DNA from: Bacillus ectoiniformans
GTDB lineage: Bacteria > Bacillota > Bacilli > Bacillales > Domibacillaceae
Direction: 5' to 3'
DNA length: 64,000 nucleotides
Assembly (NCBI RefSeq): GCF_016908875.1
Contig: NZ_JAFBES010000005.1
Location: 1-64,000 of the forward strand
The notes below the pieces were generated by a model. The model was not told the origin of the DNA, did no database searches, and worked only from the letters and a program-made list of their open reading frames with translations. Positions 17,547 to 26,857 of this stretch are shown in pieces. Each line of letters starts with the position of its first letter. Position 1 is the first letter of the stretch. A program made the position numbers and the translations under genes.

Positions 17547-18538
17547 CATTTGTGCGCTAGTTTATTTCGGATGACTTGCCAAGACATATAAGAGATATGC
17601 TCTAGTTCATCTTTTGTCATCTGAAAAGTCAATGCACCGATATTTTCCTGGGCATGGGACACTTTTGACGCACCAGGAATGGCAAATACCGTGTCGCCAT
17701 GATAGGAAATGATCCAATTTAAAGCAATTTGACTTGCGCTCACTCCATACTTATTGCCTAATGACTCTAATACATCGATTAAAGGGCGGGTCTGATTTAG
17801 TCCTTCTTCGCTAAATTTCTTTTGAAACTTTCTCATTCCGCTGGCCTGTTCCACAAGGGAAGGGTTGTGATGGAACTTTCCTGTTAATAAGCCTTGCTCT
17901 AGAGGAGAATAAGCAATAATCGATATCCCAAGATCTCTGGCGGTTTCTAGCACATGATTACCTTCTATACTTCGGTCAAGAAGACTGAATTTAACTTGAT
18001 TAGACGCGAGGGGCAAACCGTATGATTGTAAAACGGCATGTGCTTTTTTCATAGACTTGGCGTTGAAATTGCTCACGCCGATAGCTTTTATGAGTCCCTT
18101 TTCATATAACTTTGCCATTTCTTTCATTTGATTTTCAACGGAAGAAAAAGAAAGCGGCTGGTGAATTTGATATAAATCAATCGGACGGCCTCTGAGAGCA
18201 GCCAGCCTCGAATCGATCGTTTTTGAAATAGATGAGGCTCTCCGCATGAGCGGCCACCATTTTGTGGCTATTCTCGCCTCTTGTGGAGAAGCATTTAATG
18301 AGTATAAGGCATTGGCCACAGCGGTTTCCGATTCGCCGCCTCCGTAGATTTCAGCCGTATCAAACCAGTTGATGCCTCCTTTTAATGACGTGGCGATAAT
18401 GTCATTGGTTAATTGATCATCCATTGATGGCCAAAACTTTCCGACAGTGCCCTGTCCTTTGCTGAATTGCCAGCATCCGAGACCAAGCGGCGACAGTTTA
18501 AGCTCCGATTGGCCAAGGGGGCGCAGATAGCTTTTCAT
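17546..18538 (-). CDS. Aldo/keto reductase
   Basis: NAD(P)H-dependent oxidoreductase of the AKR fold; substrate not predictable. Catalytic tetrad candidates are D and Y in FDTAEIYGGGESE, K in IATKWWPL and H in YQIHQPLSF. A longer frame starts at 18610, but the ATG at 18538 is preceded by GGAGGGG at 7 nt and gives 330 residues, the usual AKR size. This gene is not part of the B. subtilis order between ytfJ and tpx and appears to be a lineage-specific insertion, though its composition is not visibly different from its neighbours. Confidence 0.88.
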   Translation of the reverse strand: MKSYLRPLGQSELKLSPLGLGCWQFSKGQGTVGKFWPSMDDQLTNDIIATSLKGGINWFDTAEIYGGGESETAVANALYSLNASPQEARIATKWWPLMRRASSISKTIDSRLAALRGRPIDLYQIHQPLSFSSVENQMKEMAKLYEKGLIKAIGVSNFNAKSMKKAHAVLQSYGLPLASNQVKFSLLDRSIEGNHVLETARDLGISIIAYSPLEQGLLTGKFHHNPSLVEQASGMRKFQKKFSEEGLNQTRPLIDVLESLGNKYGVSASQIALNWIISYHGDTVFAIPGASKVSHAQENIGALTFQMTKDELEHISYMSWQVIRNKLAHK

Positions 18539-18702
18539 AATATGACCCCTCCAGTTCTTTTTAAGCTTTTCATTGATCTTATCATGATTCCACTGCCGCT
18601 TCTCTTTCAAACACTTTTAAGATTAGCAGGGCGTATTTTTTGCAATTTATTGTCGTTGTTCAGTATGATGGATGGTGTGAAGACAATAAGGAGGGATTTT
18701 GA

Positions 18703-19203
18703 ATGGCAAACGTAACATTTAAAGGCAACCCTATGACGTTAGTAGGTACAGAAGTGAAAGTGGGAGATCAAGCACCTGATTTTACCGTGCTGGCCAATGA
18801 TTTATCCCAAGTTACTTTAGCGGATACAAAAGGAACGGTGCGTTTAATCAGTGCAGTCCCTTCTATTGATACGGGTGTATGTGAAGCTCAAACTCGCCGT
18901 TTTAACGAAGAGGCATCTAAGATTGACAATGTCAATGTACTGACGATTTCAGCGGATTTACCATTTGCTCAAAAACGCTGGTGTGCGGCAAATGGACTTG
19001 AAAACGTAAAAACGTTATCCGATCACCGCGATCTGTCTTTCGCCGAAGCATATGGCATCCACATGAAGGAACTTCGTTTGCTGGCTCGTTCTGTTTTTGT
19101 TGTTGACAGCAATGATACAATTACTTACGTTGAATATGTCGGCGAAGGAACAGATCATCCGAATTACGAAGCAGCTATTGAAGCAGCTAAAGCTGCCAAA
19201 TAA
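18703..19203 (+). CDS. tpx: Thiol peroxidase Tpx
   Basis: Atypical two-cysteine peroxiredoxin that reduces peroxides with electrons from thioredoxin. At 166 residues it has the family length. The peroxidatic cysteine is C60 in [15 protein letters not shown] and the resolving cysteine C94 in [15 protein letters not shown] precedes the ATG. It is a monocistronic unit with its own terminator, next to ytxK and ackA as in B. subtilis. Confidence 0.96.
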   Translation: MANVTFKGNPMTLVGTEVKVGDQAPDFTVLANDLSQVTLADTKGTVRLISAVPSIDTGVCEAQTRRFNEEASKIDNVNVLTISADLPFAQKRWCAANGLENVKTLSDHRDLSFAEAYGIHMKELRLLARSVFVVDSNDTITYVEYVGEGTDHPNYEAAIEAAKAAK

Positions 19204-19220
19204 ACATTCGTAAAACATCT

Positions 19221-19252
19221 AAGGCTGACTCAGAGATCGGGTCAGCCTTTTT
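19221..19252 (+). terminator. tpx terminator
   Basis: AAGGCTGAC pairs with GTCAGCCTT around an 11-nt loop, followed by TTTTT. Confidence 0.85.
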
Positions 19253-19312
19253 AAGGATTAAATCACCTCGATGTTCCCCGCACGAACGAAATTTTATTAG
19301 GAGGAATCGGTC

Positions 19313-20299
19313 ATGAATGAATTTTCCCCAATTGAAAAATTATTTAAAACCTTCGATGAAACAGCAGACATTCTTCAAGAAGGCTTATCATGTACATATT
19401 TAGAAGCACTTGCAGAAACAGCTGAGAATTTATTCCAAGAGCAAGTTTTACAAGAAGAAATGGACGAAAGCTATAAAAAGAGGGTATGGAAAAAGTACGA
19501 AGAAATGAAGCTTGCTGATTATCCAAAGGAAGATATTCGCAAAGCCTACCAACTCGCGATTTTAAAAGGCATGAAAGAAAACGTTCAGCCCAATCACCAA
19601 ATGACTCCTGATTCAATCGGACTTTTCATCAGCTATTTAATGGGTAAATTTATGAAAGCGGAGGAATTCTCGGTTTTGGATCCGGCTGTCGGAACAGGCA
19701 ATTTATTAATGACGGTGATGAACCAGCTGTCGGACCGCAGCATTGCAGGGGTAGGAGTCGAAATTGACGATCTTCTTTTGAAATTAGCCTATGCCGGTGC
19801 GAATATGATGGAGCAGTCTGTTCAATTGTATAATCAAGATTCACTTGAGCCGCTGTTTATTGACCCTGCGGATGCCGTTGTCTGTGATCTGCCTGTTGGG
19901 TACTACCCTAATGATGTGAGAGCTGCAGATTACGAATTGAAAGCAGAAGAAGGACATTCATATGCGCACCATCTGTTTATCGAACAAAGCATGATCCATA
20001 CGAAGCCAGGGGGTTATTTATTCTTTTTAATTCCGAATGGTCTGTTCGATTCACCGTTAGCTCCGGGTCTGCATAAATATTTGCAGAAGCATGCCCATAT
20101 CCAAGGGGTGATTCAGCTGCCGCTATCCATGTTTAAAAATCAGCAGTCAGCTAAAAGCATATTAATTTTGCAGAAGCAGGCAGAAGACACTAAAGCACCG
20201 AAGCAAGTCTTCCTTGCTAATATGCCGTCTATGAAGAACTCGCAGGCAGTAGAGAATATTATGGCGAAGCTTGAAAAGTGGTTTCAAGAGAGCAAGTAA
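19313..20299 (+). CDS. ytxK: Class I SAM-dependent methyltransferase-like protein (YtxK)
   Basis: A 328-residue protein with an N-6 adenine DNA methylase fold. The cofactor motif VLDPAVGTGNLL is clear near residues 119-130. The catalytic (N/D)PP(Y/F) site is replaced by DLPVGYYP near residue 192, so DNA adenine methylation is doubtful. No restriction subunit or specificity gene is nearby, and its fixed position before ackA in Bacillus argues for a housekeeping role. AGGAGG lies before the ATG. Confidence 0.88.
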   Translation: MNEFSPIEKLFKTFDETADILQEGLSCTYLEALAETAENLFQEQVLQEEMDESYKKRVWKKYEEMKLADYPKEDIRKAYQLAILKGMKENVQPNHQMTPDSIGLFISYLMGKFMKAEEFSVLDPAVGTGNLLMTVMNQLSDRSIAGVGVEIDDLLLKLAYAGANMMEQSVQLYNQDSLEPLFIDPADAVVCDLPVGYYPNDVRAADYELKAEEGHSYAHHLFIEQSMIHTKPGGYLFFLIPNGLFDSPLAPGLHKYLQKHAHIQGVIQLPLSMFKNQQSAKSILILQKQAEDTKAPKQVFLANMPSMKNSQAVENIMAKLEKWFQESK

Positions 20300-20373
20300 G
20301 AAATGATTGAAATGAAATAAAAATCAGAAAAATTTAAATTTAACACAATACCCGGTGTGAAATCAAGTTTTTC

Positions 20374-20402
20374 TTGAAAAAATTGTGCCTCAGTGGTTAA
20401 AT
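20374..20402 (+). promoter_or_regulatory. Possible ackA promoter
   Basis: TTGAAA, a 17-bp spacer and TTAAAT lie about 60 bp before the ackA start. The -10 is weak, and no clear cre site was found in the 166-bp gap. Confidence 0.4.
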
Positions 20403-20465
20403 GAATGATGGTAAACAGAATTGGAACACTTTAAAAGACATCATTGAAACATACAGGAGGTCAAC

Positions 20466-21656
20466 ATGTCTAAAATTATTGCAATTAACGCAGGAAGTTC
20501 ATCATTGAAATTCCAGCTTTTTGAAATGCCCGAAGAAAAAGTTATTACTAAAGGCTTGATTGAACGTATTGGATTGGATCAAGCAGTATTCAGTATTAGT
20601 GTAAACGATGAAAAGCGTAAAGATATAATGGATATTCCGAATCATGAAGTGGCAGTTAAGATCTTATTGGACAAACTGACAAGCCTTGGAATTATTCAAT
20701 CTCTTAATGAAATTGATGGCATTGGCCACCGTGTCGTACATGGAGGAGAGGTCTTTACGGATTCTGTTGTAATTACAGATGAAGTGGAAGCTCAAATTGA
20801 AAAATTATCTGATTTAGCTCCGCTTCATAACCCGGCTAACTTAACAGGTATTCAAGCATTTAAGTCTGTGCTTCCGAATGTGCCGGCTGTAGCAGTATTC
20901 GATACAGCCTTCCATCAGACGATGCCTGAGAATTCATTCCTTTACAGCTTGCCTTACGATTACTATAAAGAGTATGGCATCCGTAAATATGGCTTCCACG
21001 GAACGTCTCATAAATATGTATCTGAAAGAGCAGCAGAATTATTGAAGCGTCCAGTGGATCAGCTTCGTTTAATCTCATGCCATCTTGGAAACGGAGCAAG
21101 TATTGCAGCGATTCAAGGCGGCAAATCACTTGATACATCCATGGGATTCACTCCGCTCGCGGGTGTAACGATGGGTACTCGTTCAGGTAATATTGATCCG
21201 GCTTTACTGCCATTTATTATGGAGAAAACAGGCAAGACAGCTGATGAAGTTCTTGATGTACTGAATAAAGAATCTGGTATGCTTGGCGTTTCCGGCTTCT
21301 CAAGTGACTTGCGTGACATTGAAGTAGAAGCAGACAAAGGCAATGAGCGTGCGGAATTAGCTCTGCAAGTATTTGCTGGCCGTATTCACAAATATATCGG
21401 TTCTTATGCTGCGAAGATGTCAGGAGTAGATGCGATTATCTTCACTGCCGGTATTGGTGAAAATAGTGACGTGATCCGTGCACGCGTATTAAAAGGCCTT
21501 GAATTTATGGGCGTATACTGGGATCAATCACTTAACCAAGTTCGCGGAAAAGAAGCTTTCGTTAACTATCCGCACTCCCCAGTAAAAGTGATCATTATTC
21601 CGACAAACGAAGAAGTCATGATTGCTCGTGACACATTAAGTTTAGCGGGACTGTAA
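20466..21656 (+). CDS. ackA: Acetate kinase
   Basis: Converts acetyl phosphate and ADP to acetate and ATP in overflow metabolism. The 396-residue product starts [18 protein letters not shown] and contains the second signature [16 protein letters not shown], the [11 protein letters not shown]-like segment and TAGIGENS near residue 322, all diagnostic of the ASKHA acetate kinase family. AGGAGG precedes the ATG by 7 nt. It lies downstream of ytxK, but moaB, which follows in B. subtilis, is replaced by an RNA gene and an EcsC-family gene. Confidence 0.97.
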   Translation: MSKIIAINAGSSSLKFQLFEMPEEKVITKGLIERIGLDQAVFSISVNDEKRKDIMDIPNHEVAVKILLDKLTSLGIIQSLNEIDGIGHRVVHGGEVFTDSVVITDEVEAQIEKLSDLAPLHNPANLTGIQAFKSVLPNVPAVAVFDTAFHQTMPENSFLYSLPYDYYKEYGIRKYGFHGTSHKYVSERAAELLKRPVDQLRLISCHLGNGASIAAIQGGKSLDTSMGFTPLAGVTMGTRSGNIDPALLPFIMEKTGKTADEVLDVLNKESGMLGVSGFSSDLRDIEVEADKGNERAELALQVFAGRIHKYIGSYAAKMSGVDAIIFTAGIGENSDVIRARVLKGLEFMGVYWDQSLNQVRGKEAFVNYPHSPVKVIIIPTNEEVMIARDTLSLAGL

Positions 21657-21666
21657 GATTTAGTTT

Positions 21667-21710
21667 AAACACCTTCTATTATGTGAACGGCAATAATAGA
21701 AGGTGTTTTC
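21667..21710 (+). terminator. ackA terminator
   Basis: AAACACCTTCTATTA pairs perfectly with TAATAGAAGGTGTTT around a 12-nt loop, followed by T residues. Confidence 0.88.
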
Positions 21711-21795
21711 TATTCCTTTAGATAAAACTGCCACGCTAGACATGATTGCTTGTTGTAAGTAAAAGTTGCGAAAGTGTAATTGGAAGGCAAAACCA

Positions 21796-21824
21796 TTGAT
21801 TTTTATCTAAAGCTTTGGCATAAT
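21796..21824 (+). promoter_or_regulatory. Sigma-A promoter of the structured RNA
   Basis: TTGATT, a 17-bp spacer and CATAAT precede the predicted 5' end (about 21830) of the RNA by the normal distance. Confidence 0.6.
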
Positions 21825-21829
21825 AAATC

Positions 21830-22054
21830 TACGCTGCTTTGTTCGTGTTTTTAATAAAGTTTTAACCTTTAAGCTAGAATCGGGAGTTTAACATTGAAGT
21901 GGGAATATCATGCCTTCGAGCGAGGACGATAAGAACATTTCTGCAGACACCCACTTTTTGAAGTGGTGGTTTTAAAACTCTATTACTTGAACGGCAATAG
22001 CGGCACTACATACAAACATGAAGCCAGTTTCCAACAAGGAAGCTGGCTTTTCTC
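21830..22054 (+). ncRNA. ssrS: Structured non-coding RNA, most likely 6S RNA
   Basis: About 180 nt fold into one long hairpin, with no coding frame. The closing stem pairs GCTGCT (21833-21838) with AGCGGC (21999-22004) and GTTC (21841-21844) with GAAC (21989-21992). The next stem pairs 21853-21865 with 21972-21984 at 12 of 13 positions. The distal half contains CCACTT-TTTG-AAGTGG. Size, single-hairpin form with internal loops, own promoter and own terminator fit 6S RNA, the RNA polymerase decoy, and the segment CTGCAGACACCCAC resembles the 3' half of known 6S RNAs. Another structured RNA cannot be excluded without a covariance search. Confidence 0.65.
22021..22054 (+). terminator. Terminator after the structured RNA
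   Basis: AAGCCAGTTTCC pairs with GGAAGCTGGCTT (one G-T pair) around a 5-nt loop, then four T. Confidence 0.88.
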
Positions 22055-22173
22055 TATGCACCTGCAATAAAATTGACATCTGCTTGCCGTTGATGGAAAA
22101 TTAATTCATGACAAAGCCTCATTAAAAATAAAACATCAGTTATGTGCATAAAATTAGTTAAGGCGGTGGGATT

Positions 22174-23016
22174 ATGACATGGACAGCACGGGATCAAGCG
22201 TATTGGGAAGAGTTAATGAAGTGGGAGCAGTCACTTACAGATTACGAAGGAAATGATTTTCAAAATACATATGTGAAATGGCTGAACTCCGCATTTTCTG
22301 CTATACCTGAAGACGTTCAAGCTCCATTCTTTCAGCAGTTGGATCAATTGCTTTTTAATCTGCATTCGCTGCTGCAGGGTTCAGGGTTTCAAACGGAAGC
22401 AAGAGAGAGAATACTGACCTCAGCACGCATCTTTCATGAAGACATACAAACGATAGCAGATATGAAAAAACTGCGTGTCGATCAGCTGAATTATTTAAAT
22501 CGTCAGCAAGCTTCAAGGCACCGTCTTTATTCATTCATCCAGGGCGGTTTGACAGGCACGAGCGGATTTGTGCCGGTTGCCTCTGATTTCCTGGTGATGG
22601 CCATAATTAATCTGCGGGCAGTGCAGCAAACGGCGATGTCCTATGGATACGATGTACAGATTCCATTTGAGATGATGACTTCCCTTAAAGTTTTTCATGC
22701 ATCTGTCCTTCCGAATCGTCTCCAGGCCGATGGCTGGCAAAATCTTTTGCTAGAACTAGAGGAACATGATCAGCTTTACTTTTATAATGGAGAGGAACAG
22801 CTGACCGATCCAACCTGGCTAGAAGAGCCGATGAAACAGATAATGAAGCTGATGGCGATTAATGCGTTTAAAAATAAGAAGATGTCCAACTTGCCGCTGA
22901 TGAGCATGGCGGTTGGTTCAGGGATTAACTATCGTTTAACGAAAAAAGTCACTCAATATGCAGAGAAGTACTATCAATATCGGTATTTAAATGAAAAGAA
23001 AACCAAAAGTGACTAA
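22174..23016 (+). CDS. EcsC-family protein
   Basis: A 280-residue protein resembling the EcsC family, named after the third gene of the Bacillus ecs ABC transporter locus, whose biochemical role is unknown. It shows an acidic, tryptophan-rich N-terminus (AYWEELMKWEQSL) and a central glycine-containing segment YSFIQGGLTGTSGFVPVASDFLVMAI near residues 122-147 that is typical of the family. No ecsA or ecsB is nearby, so it is a stand-alone paralogue. The ribosome binding site (AAGGCGGTGGG) is modest. It occupies the place of moaB between ackA and argG. Confidence 0.75.
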   Translation: MTWTARDQAYWEELMKWEQSLTDYEGNDFQNTYVKWLNSAFSAIPEDVQAPFFQQLDQLLFNLHSLLQGSGFQTEARERILTSARIFHEDIQTIADMKKLRVDQLNYLNRQQASRHRLYSFIQGGLTGTSGFVPVASDFLVMAIINLRAVQQTAMSYGYDVQIPFEMMTSLKVFHASVLPNRLQADGWQNLLLELEEHDQLYFYNGEEQLTDPTWLEEPMKQIMKLMAINAFKNKKMSNLPLMSMAVGSGINYRLTKKVTQYAEKYYQYRYLNEKKTKSD

Positions 23017-23022
23017 ACGGGG

Positions 23023-23051
23023 AAAACCGGCAGCCTGGCTGCCGGTTTTTT
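23023..23051. terminator. Bidirectional terminator after the EcsC-like gene
   Basis: AAAACCGGCAGCC and GGCTGCCGGTTTT form a GC-rich stem, followed by T residues. It separates two convergent genes. Confidence 0.88.
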
Positions 23052-23069
23052 ATGCATGAAGAAAGCTGT

Positions 23070-23366
23070 TTACTCTTGGACTGCAGGAGAGGCGCGAAAC
23101 CACAGCCACAAATCGTTGATAATAGAAGCTAGCTCACTGATTTCCTGGTTTAATTGACAGGAAACGTTAAAATCATCTTCTTGATTTAACCGTTCCTGTT
23201 TTTCATTTATAGATGTTTCAAGTATTTTTATCCGATCAGGGATCTCTCCGCGAATATCTTCCCATGTATAAATGATTTCTTTTTGCTGATCTTTCGTGAG
23301 ATCAGACCATGGATCACTTAAAGAAGGAATGTGAATGCCTAAGCGCGGATCAAATATAAAGTACAT
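23070..23366 (-). CDS. Small hypothetical protein, 98 residues
   Basis: Not recognised with certainty. The predicted soluble, acidic protein has a Trp-Asp rich start (MYFIFDPRLGIHIPSL, then SDPWSDLTKDQQ) and a helical middle and end (SCQLNQEISELASIINDLWLWF). AAAGGAG lies 8 nt before the ATG, and a terminator follows the stop, so it looks like a real gene. There is no cysteine cluster, membrane helix or known motif. It probably belongs to a conserved Bacillaceae family of unknown function. Confidence 0.7.
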   Translation of the reverse strand: MYFIFDPRLGIHIPSLSDPWSDLTKDQQKEIIYTWEDIRGEIPDRIKILETSINEKQERLNQEDDFNVSCQLNQEISELASIINDLWLWFRASPAVQE

Positions 23367-23399
23367 ATGACAGCTCCTTTCTCTCCTATTCTAGCCTTT

Positions 23400-23475
23400 T
23401 TATTCATTGAACTGCAAAGCAGAAAGTGAATGCATAAAAGTCTGAATATTTGCGTTACTCATTTATTCATAAAAA
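23400..23475 (+). promoter_or_regulatory. Cluster of ARG-box-like half-sites upstream of argG
   Basis: TGAATA (23443-23448) and TATTCA (23464-23469) form an inverted repeat, with further TATTCA, TGAATGCATAAA and, near the start codon, ATGAATATTTAT elements. AhrC/ArgR operators in Bacillus are AT-rich pairs of such half-sites. The assignment is by motif and gene context. Confidence 0.45.
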
Positions 23476-23509
23476 AGCAAAAAAATACAATTTTTTTTGA
23501 AAATAGTAC

Positions 23510-23538
23510 TTGAAAGCTAGAATGGAAAGTGATATTCT
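23510..23538 (+). promoter_or_regulatory. Sigma-A promoter of argGH
   Basis: TTGAAA, a 17-bp spacer and TATTCT lie about 80 bp before argG and downstream of the ARG-box-like cluster. Confidence 0.6.
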
Positions 23539-23617
23539 TTAAACATGTTAAGAGAATAAAAATAAAACGAAATGAATATTTATACTAATAGATATCAACT
23601 TAGAGGAGGAAATATAC

Positions 23618-24826
23618 ATGAGTAAAAAAGTGGTTCTTGCATATTCCGGAGGTCTTGATACATCAGTCGCTATTCCTTGGTTAAAGGATCAAGGCTATGA
23701 AGTAGTAGCTTGCTGCTTAGATGTAGGGGAAGGTAAAGACTTAGATTTCGTAAAAGAAAAAGCATTGCAGGTTGGAGCGGTTGCCAGTTATATGGTTGAT
23801 GCGAAAGATGAATATGCAGAAGAATATGCATTAATCGCACTTCAAGCTCATACGTTATACGAAGGAAAATACCCATTAGTATCTGCACTGTCTCGTCCGT
23901 TAATCGCTAAGAAGCTAGTAGAGGTAGCTGAACAAGAAGGCGCGGTTGCAGTTGCTCACGGTTGTACAGGTAAAGGAAATGACCAAGTTCGTTTCGAAGT
24001 TTCGATTAAAGCATTAAATCCAGATCTTGAAGTGCTTGCGCCAGTGCGTGAGTGGGGCTGGTCACGTGAAGAAGAAATCGAATATGCAAAAAAGAACAAT
24101 ATTCCGATTCCAATCAACTTAGATAGCCCTTATTCAATTGACCAAAACCTATGGGGAAGAAGCAATGAGTGCGGAATCTTAGAAGATCCTTGGGCAGCTC
24201 CTCCAGAAGGTGCATACGACTTAACAGCTTCTCTTGAGAACACACCGGACACACCAGAAATTATTGAAATCGACTTTAAACAAGGTGTTCCTGTTGCAAT
24301 GAATGGCAAAGCTTACTCAGTAGCAGAGCTAATTCTTGAATTAAACCAAGTAGCGGGCAAACACGGCGTAGGAAGAATCGATCACGTTGAAAACCGTCTT
24401 GTAGGAATTAAATCCAGAGAAGTTTATGAGTGCCCGGCAGCTATGACGCTGATCCAAGCTCATAAAGAATTAGAAGATTTAACATTAGTGAAAGAAGTTG
24501 CTCACTTCAAGCCTGTCATTGAAAAGAAAATCACTGAACTGATTTATGAAGGACTTTGGTTCTCTCCATTAAGAACTTCACTAGAAGCGTTCTTAAAAGA
24601 AACACAAAAGTTCGTTACTGGTACAGTACGTGTGAAATTGTTTAAAGGACATGCGATTGTTGAAGGCAGAAAATCTGACTTCTCTCTATACAATGAAAAA
24701 TTAGCTACTTATACAACAGAAGATGAGTTTGATCATTCAGCAGCTGTTGGATTTATCCAGCTTTGGGGCCTTCCAACGAAAGTTAATTCTATGGTTCAGC
24801 AAGACAAGGAGAAGGTTCAGTCATGA
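23618..24826 (+). CDS. argG: Argininosuccinate synthase
   Basis: Joins citrulline and aspartate using ATP, the penultimate step of arginine synthesis. The 402-residue product has the N-type PP-loop [15 protein letters not shown] at residues 8-22 and the conserved [13 protein letters not shown] segment near 115-127. GAGGAGG precedes the ATG. Its last four bases overlap the argH start (ATGA), so the two genes are translationally coupled in one operon. Confidence 0.97.
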   Translation: MSKKVVLAYSGGLDTSVAIPWLKDQGYEVVACCLDVGEGKDLDFVKEKALQVGAVASYMVDAKDEYAEEYALIALQAHTLYEGKYPLVSALSRPLIAKKLVEVAEQEGAVAVAHGCTGKGNDQVRFEVSIKALNPDLEVLAPVREWGWSREEEIEYAKKNNIPIPINLDSPYSIDQNLWGRSNECGILEDPWAAPPEGAYDLTASLENTPDTPEIIEIDFKQGVPVAMNGKAYSVAELILELNQVAGKHGVGRIDHVENRLVGIKSREVYECPAAMTLIQAHKELEDLTLVKEVAHFKPVIEKKITELIYEGLWFSPLRTSLEAFLKETQKFVTGTVRVKLFKGHAIVEGRKSDFSLYNEKLATYTTEDEFDHSAAVGFIQLWGLPTKVNSMVQQDKEKVQS

Positions 24827-26217
24827 AAAAGCTTTGGGGTGGACGCTTCCAACAATCAGCTGAAGAATGGGTAGATGAGTTTGGGGCTTCCATTCACTTT
24901 GATAAAGAACTTGTATTTGAAGATCTTGAAGGAAGTATTGCCCATGTCACAATGCTTGGTAAAACCGGCATTTTAACTCAGGAAGAAACGGATCAAATCA
25001 CGGGCGGCCTTGAAGCTTTAAAGGAGAAAGCTTCAAAAGGCGAGTTAGCTTTTTCGGTTGCCCAAGAGGACATCCATTTAAATCTAGAAAAATTCTTGAT
25101 TGAGGAAATCGGTCCGGTAGGCGGAAAACTGCACACTGGACGGAGCAGAAACGATCAAGTGGCCACTGATATGCATTTGTACTTGAAGAAGCAGGTCGAA
25201 GTAATCATTGGTTTGGTTGAAAAGTTTCAAGAAGCAATTGTGGAAAAAGCCGAAGCTCATGTGGAAACACTGGCTCCTGGCTACACCCACTTGCAAAGAG
25301 CACAGCCCATTTCGTTCGGGCACCACTTAATGGCTTACTTTTGGATGATCCAAAGAGATAAAGAGCGTCTTCAGGAAAGCCTTAAGCGTATTGATCTGTC
25401 ACCACTTGGAGCAGGTGCGCTTGCAGGAACAACTTTCCCGATTGACCGTGAGCTTTCAGCTGATCTTCTAGGTTTTTCCGGAGTATATGCCAACAGTATG
25501 GATGCGGTCAGTGACCGTGACTTCATACTTGAATTCTTAAGCAATTCTTCCATTTTAATGATGCACCTGTCTCGTCTTGCAGAGGAAATGATTCTGTGGT
25601 CGAGCCAAGAGTTTCAGTTTATTGAGATGGATGACGCGTTCTCGACCGGCTCAAGCATTATGCCGCAAAAGAAGAACCCTGATATGGCGGAGTTGATCCG
25701 TGGTAAAACAGGGCGTGTCTACGGTAATTTATTCAGCCTATTAACAACTTTAAAGGGACTGCCGCTTGCGTATAACAAAGATATGCAAGAGGATAAAGAA
25801 GGTATGTTTGATACCGTACATACAATGATCGGTTCCCTGAAAATCTTTGCAGGAATGGTTCAGACAATGAAGGTGAATGAGAACCGCTTAGAGGAAGCAG
25901 TTCACAATGACTTCTCCAATGCTACGGAGCTGGCTGATTATTTAGCCTCAAAAGGCATTCCATTCCGCGAAGCACATGAAATAGTTGGAAAACTAGTGCT
26001 TCACTGCATCCAAAACCAATGCTATCTCGCTGATCTTTCTTTAGAGGAGCTAAAGTCTGCATCTGAGATCATTGAAGAAGATATTTATCAAGTGCTGTCA
26101 CCATACGAAGCTGTCAAAAGAAGGAAGTCTTTAGGCGGCACGGGCTTTGACCAAGTCCAGCTCCAAATTGATGCAGCAAAAAACTTGTTAAATAACAAAC
26201 AAGCGCTTAAGAAGTAA
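24823..26217 (+). CDS. argH: Argininosuccinate lyase
   Basis: Splits argininosuccinate into arginine and fumarate. The 464-residue product is of normal length and carries the fumarase/aspartase superfamily signature [12 protein letters not shown] near residue 284, as well as the [13 protein letters not shown] segment near 104-116. AAGGAGAAGG inside the end of argG serves its start. It is the second and last gene of the argGH operon, followed at once by a GC-rich terminator. Confidence 0.97.
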   Translation: MKKLWGGRFQQSAEEWVDEFGASIHFDKELVFEDLEGSIAHVTMLGKTGILTQEETDQITGGLEALKEKASKGELAFSVAQEDIHLNLEKFLIEEIGPVGGKLHTGRSRNDQVATDMHLYLKKQVEVIIGLVEKFQEAIVEKAEAHVETLAPGYTHLQRAQPISFGHHLMAYFWMIQRDKERLQESLKRIDLSPLGAGALAGTTFPIDRELSADLLGFSGVYANSMDAVSDRDFILEFLSNSSILMMHLSRLAEEMILWSSQEFQFIEMDDAFSTGSSIMPQKKNPDMAELIRGKTGRVYGNLFSLLTTLKGLPLAYNKDMQEDKEGMFDTVHTMIGSLKIFAGMVQTMKVNENRLEEAVHNDFSNATELADYLASKGIPFREAHEIVGKLVLHCIQNQCYLADLSLEELKSASEIIEEDIYQVLSPYEAVKRRKSLGGTGFDQVQLQIDAAKNLLNNKQALKK

Positions 26218-26224
26218 GCGCTTG

Positions 26225-26256
26225 GGCTGCCGGGGATCTACCCGGCGGCCTTTTTT
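26225..26256 (+). terminator. argGH terminator
   Basis: GGCTGCCGGG pairs with CCCGGCGGCC (one T-G pair), followed by six T. Confidence 0.92.
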
Positions 26257-26306
26257 GTTTAAAAAATTGGGAATCAATTCGGTGATTGGATATGGAGGAG
26301 ATCTAT

Positions 26307-26747
26307 TTGGAAATACGACATTTAACACACGAAGAATTGTCAGATGCTAGTTTCTTATTAAATGAATATCGTATATTTTATAAACAACCCTCGGATTTAG
26401 AGGCAGCCGCTCAATTCTTAAAAGAACGGCTGGATCATAAAGATTCAATTGTATATATTGCTGTTATTGGAGAGGAAGCAGTCGGTTTTGTTCAACTTTA
26501 TCCTACTTTTTCAACCGTTGCTTTAAAACCTGCATATATCTTAAATGATCTTTATGTCCTGCCTTCAGCGCGTGAAAAGGGGGTTGCACAAGCCCTAATC
26601 AATCAATGCTATGATTATTGTGAACAAAATAATGCACGGTATATCACTCTCGAGACGGCAGTGACAAATAAAAACGCTCAGAAATTATATGAAAAAATGG
26701 GCATGCGCACGGATGATGATGTTTATCACTATGTTAAGTATTTCTAG
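26307..26747 (+). CDS. GNAT-family N-acetyltransferase
   Basis: Predicted acetyl-CoA-dependent N-acetyltransferase of unknown substrate. The acetyl-CoA site is seen in YVLPSAREKGVAQALINQ (R-E-K-G-V-A), and a typical EKMGMR end of the fold is present. Longer in-frame starts exist at 26286 (TTG) and 26292 (ATG), but GGAGGAG lies exactly 6 nt before the TTG at 26307, which gives the usual GNAT opening MEIRHLT and 146 residues. It is a single gene between argH and a stress protein gene, and not in the B. subtilis order here. Confidence 0.85.
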   Translation: MEIRHLTHEELSDASFLLNEYRIFYKQPSDLEAAAQFLKERLDHKDSIVYIAVIGEEAVGFVQLYPTFSTVALKPAYILNDLYVLPSAREKGVAQALINQCYDYCEQNNARYITLETAVTNKNAQKLYEKMGMRTDDDVYHYVKYF

Positions 26748-26810
26748 TCAAATGTCAGGCGTCTAAATGAAATACCTGTTAAGTAGTTTTATCTCTCCTA
26801 AAACAAGCAC

Positions 26811-26847
26811 CAAAATAAAAATCCTCCACCGGATTCCGGCAGAGGAT
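26811..26847 (-). terminator. Terminator of the universal stress protein gene
   Basis: On the minus strand, ATCCTCTGCCGG pairs with CCGGTGGAGGAT, followed by TTTTTATTTT. Confidence 0.88.
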
Positions 26848-26857
26848 CTTCTTCGTT

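Noticed and set aside
19313-20299. Restriction-modification system at ytxK
   Set aside because: Catalytic methylase motif is missing and there are no restriction or specificity genes; the position is conserved in Bacillus housekeeping synteny.
20319-20333. CodY box upstream of ackA
   Set aside because: AAAAATCAGAAAAAT-like sequence has at least four mismatches to AATTTTCWGAAAATT; too weak in AT-rich sequence.
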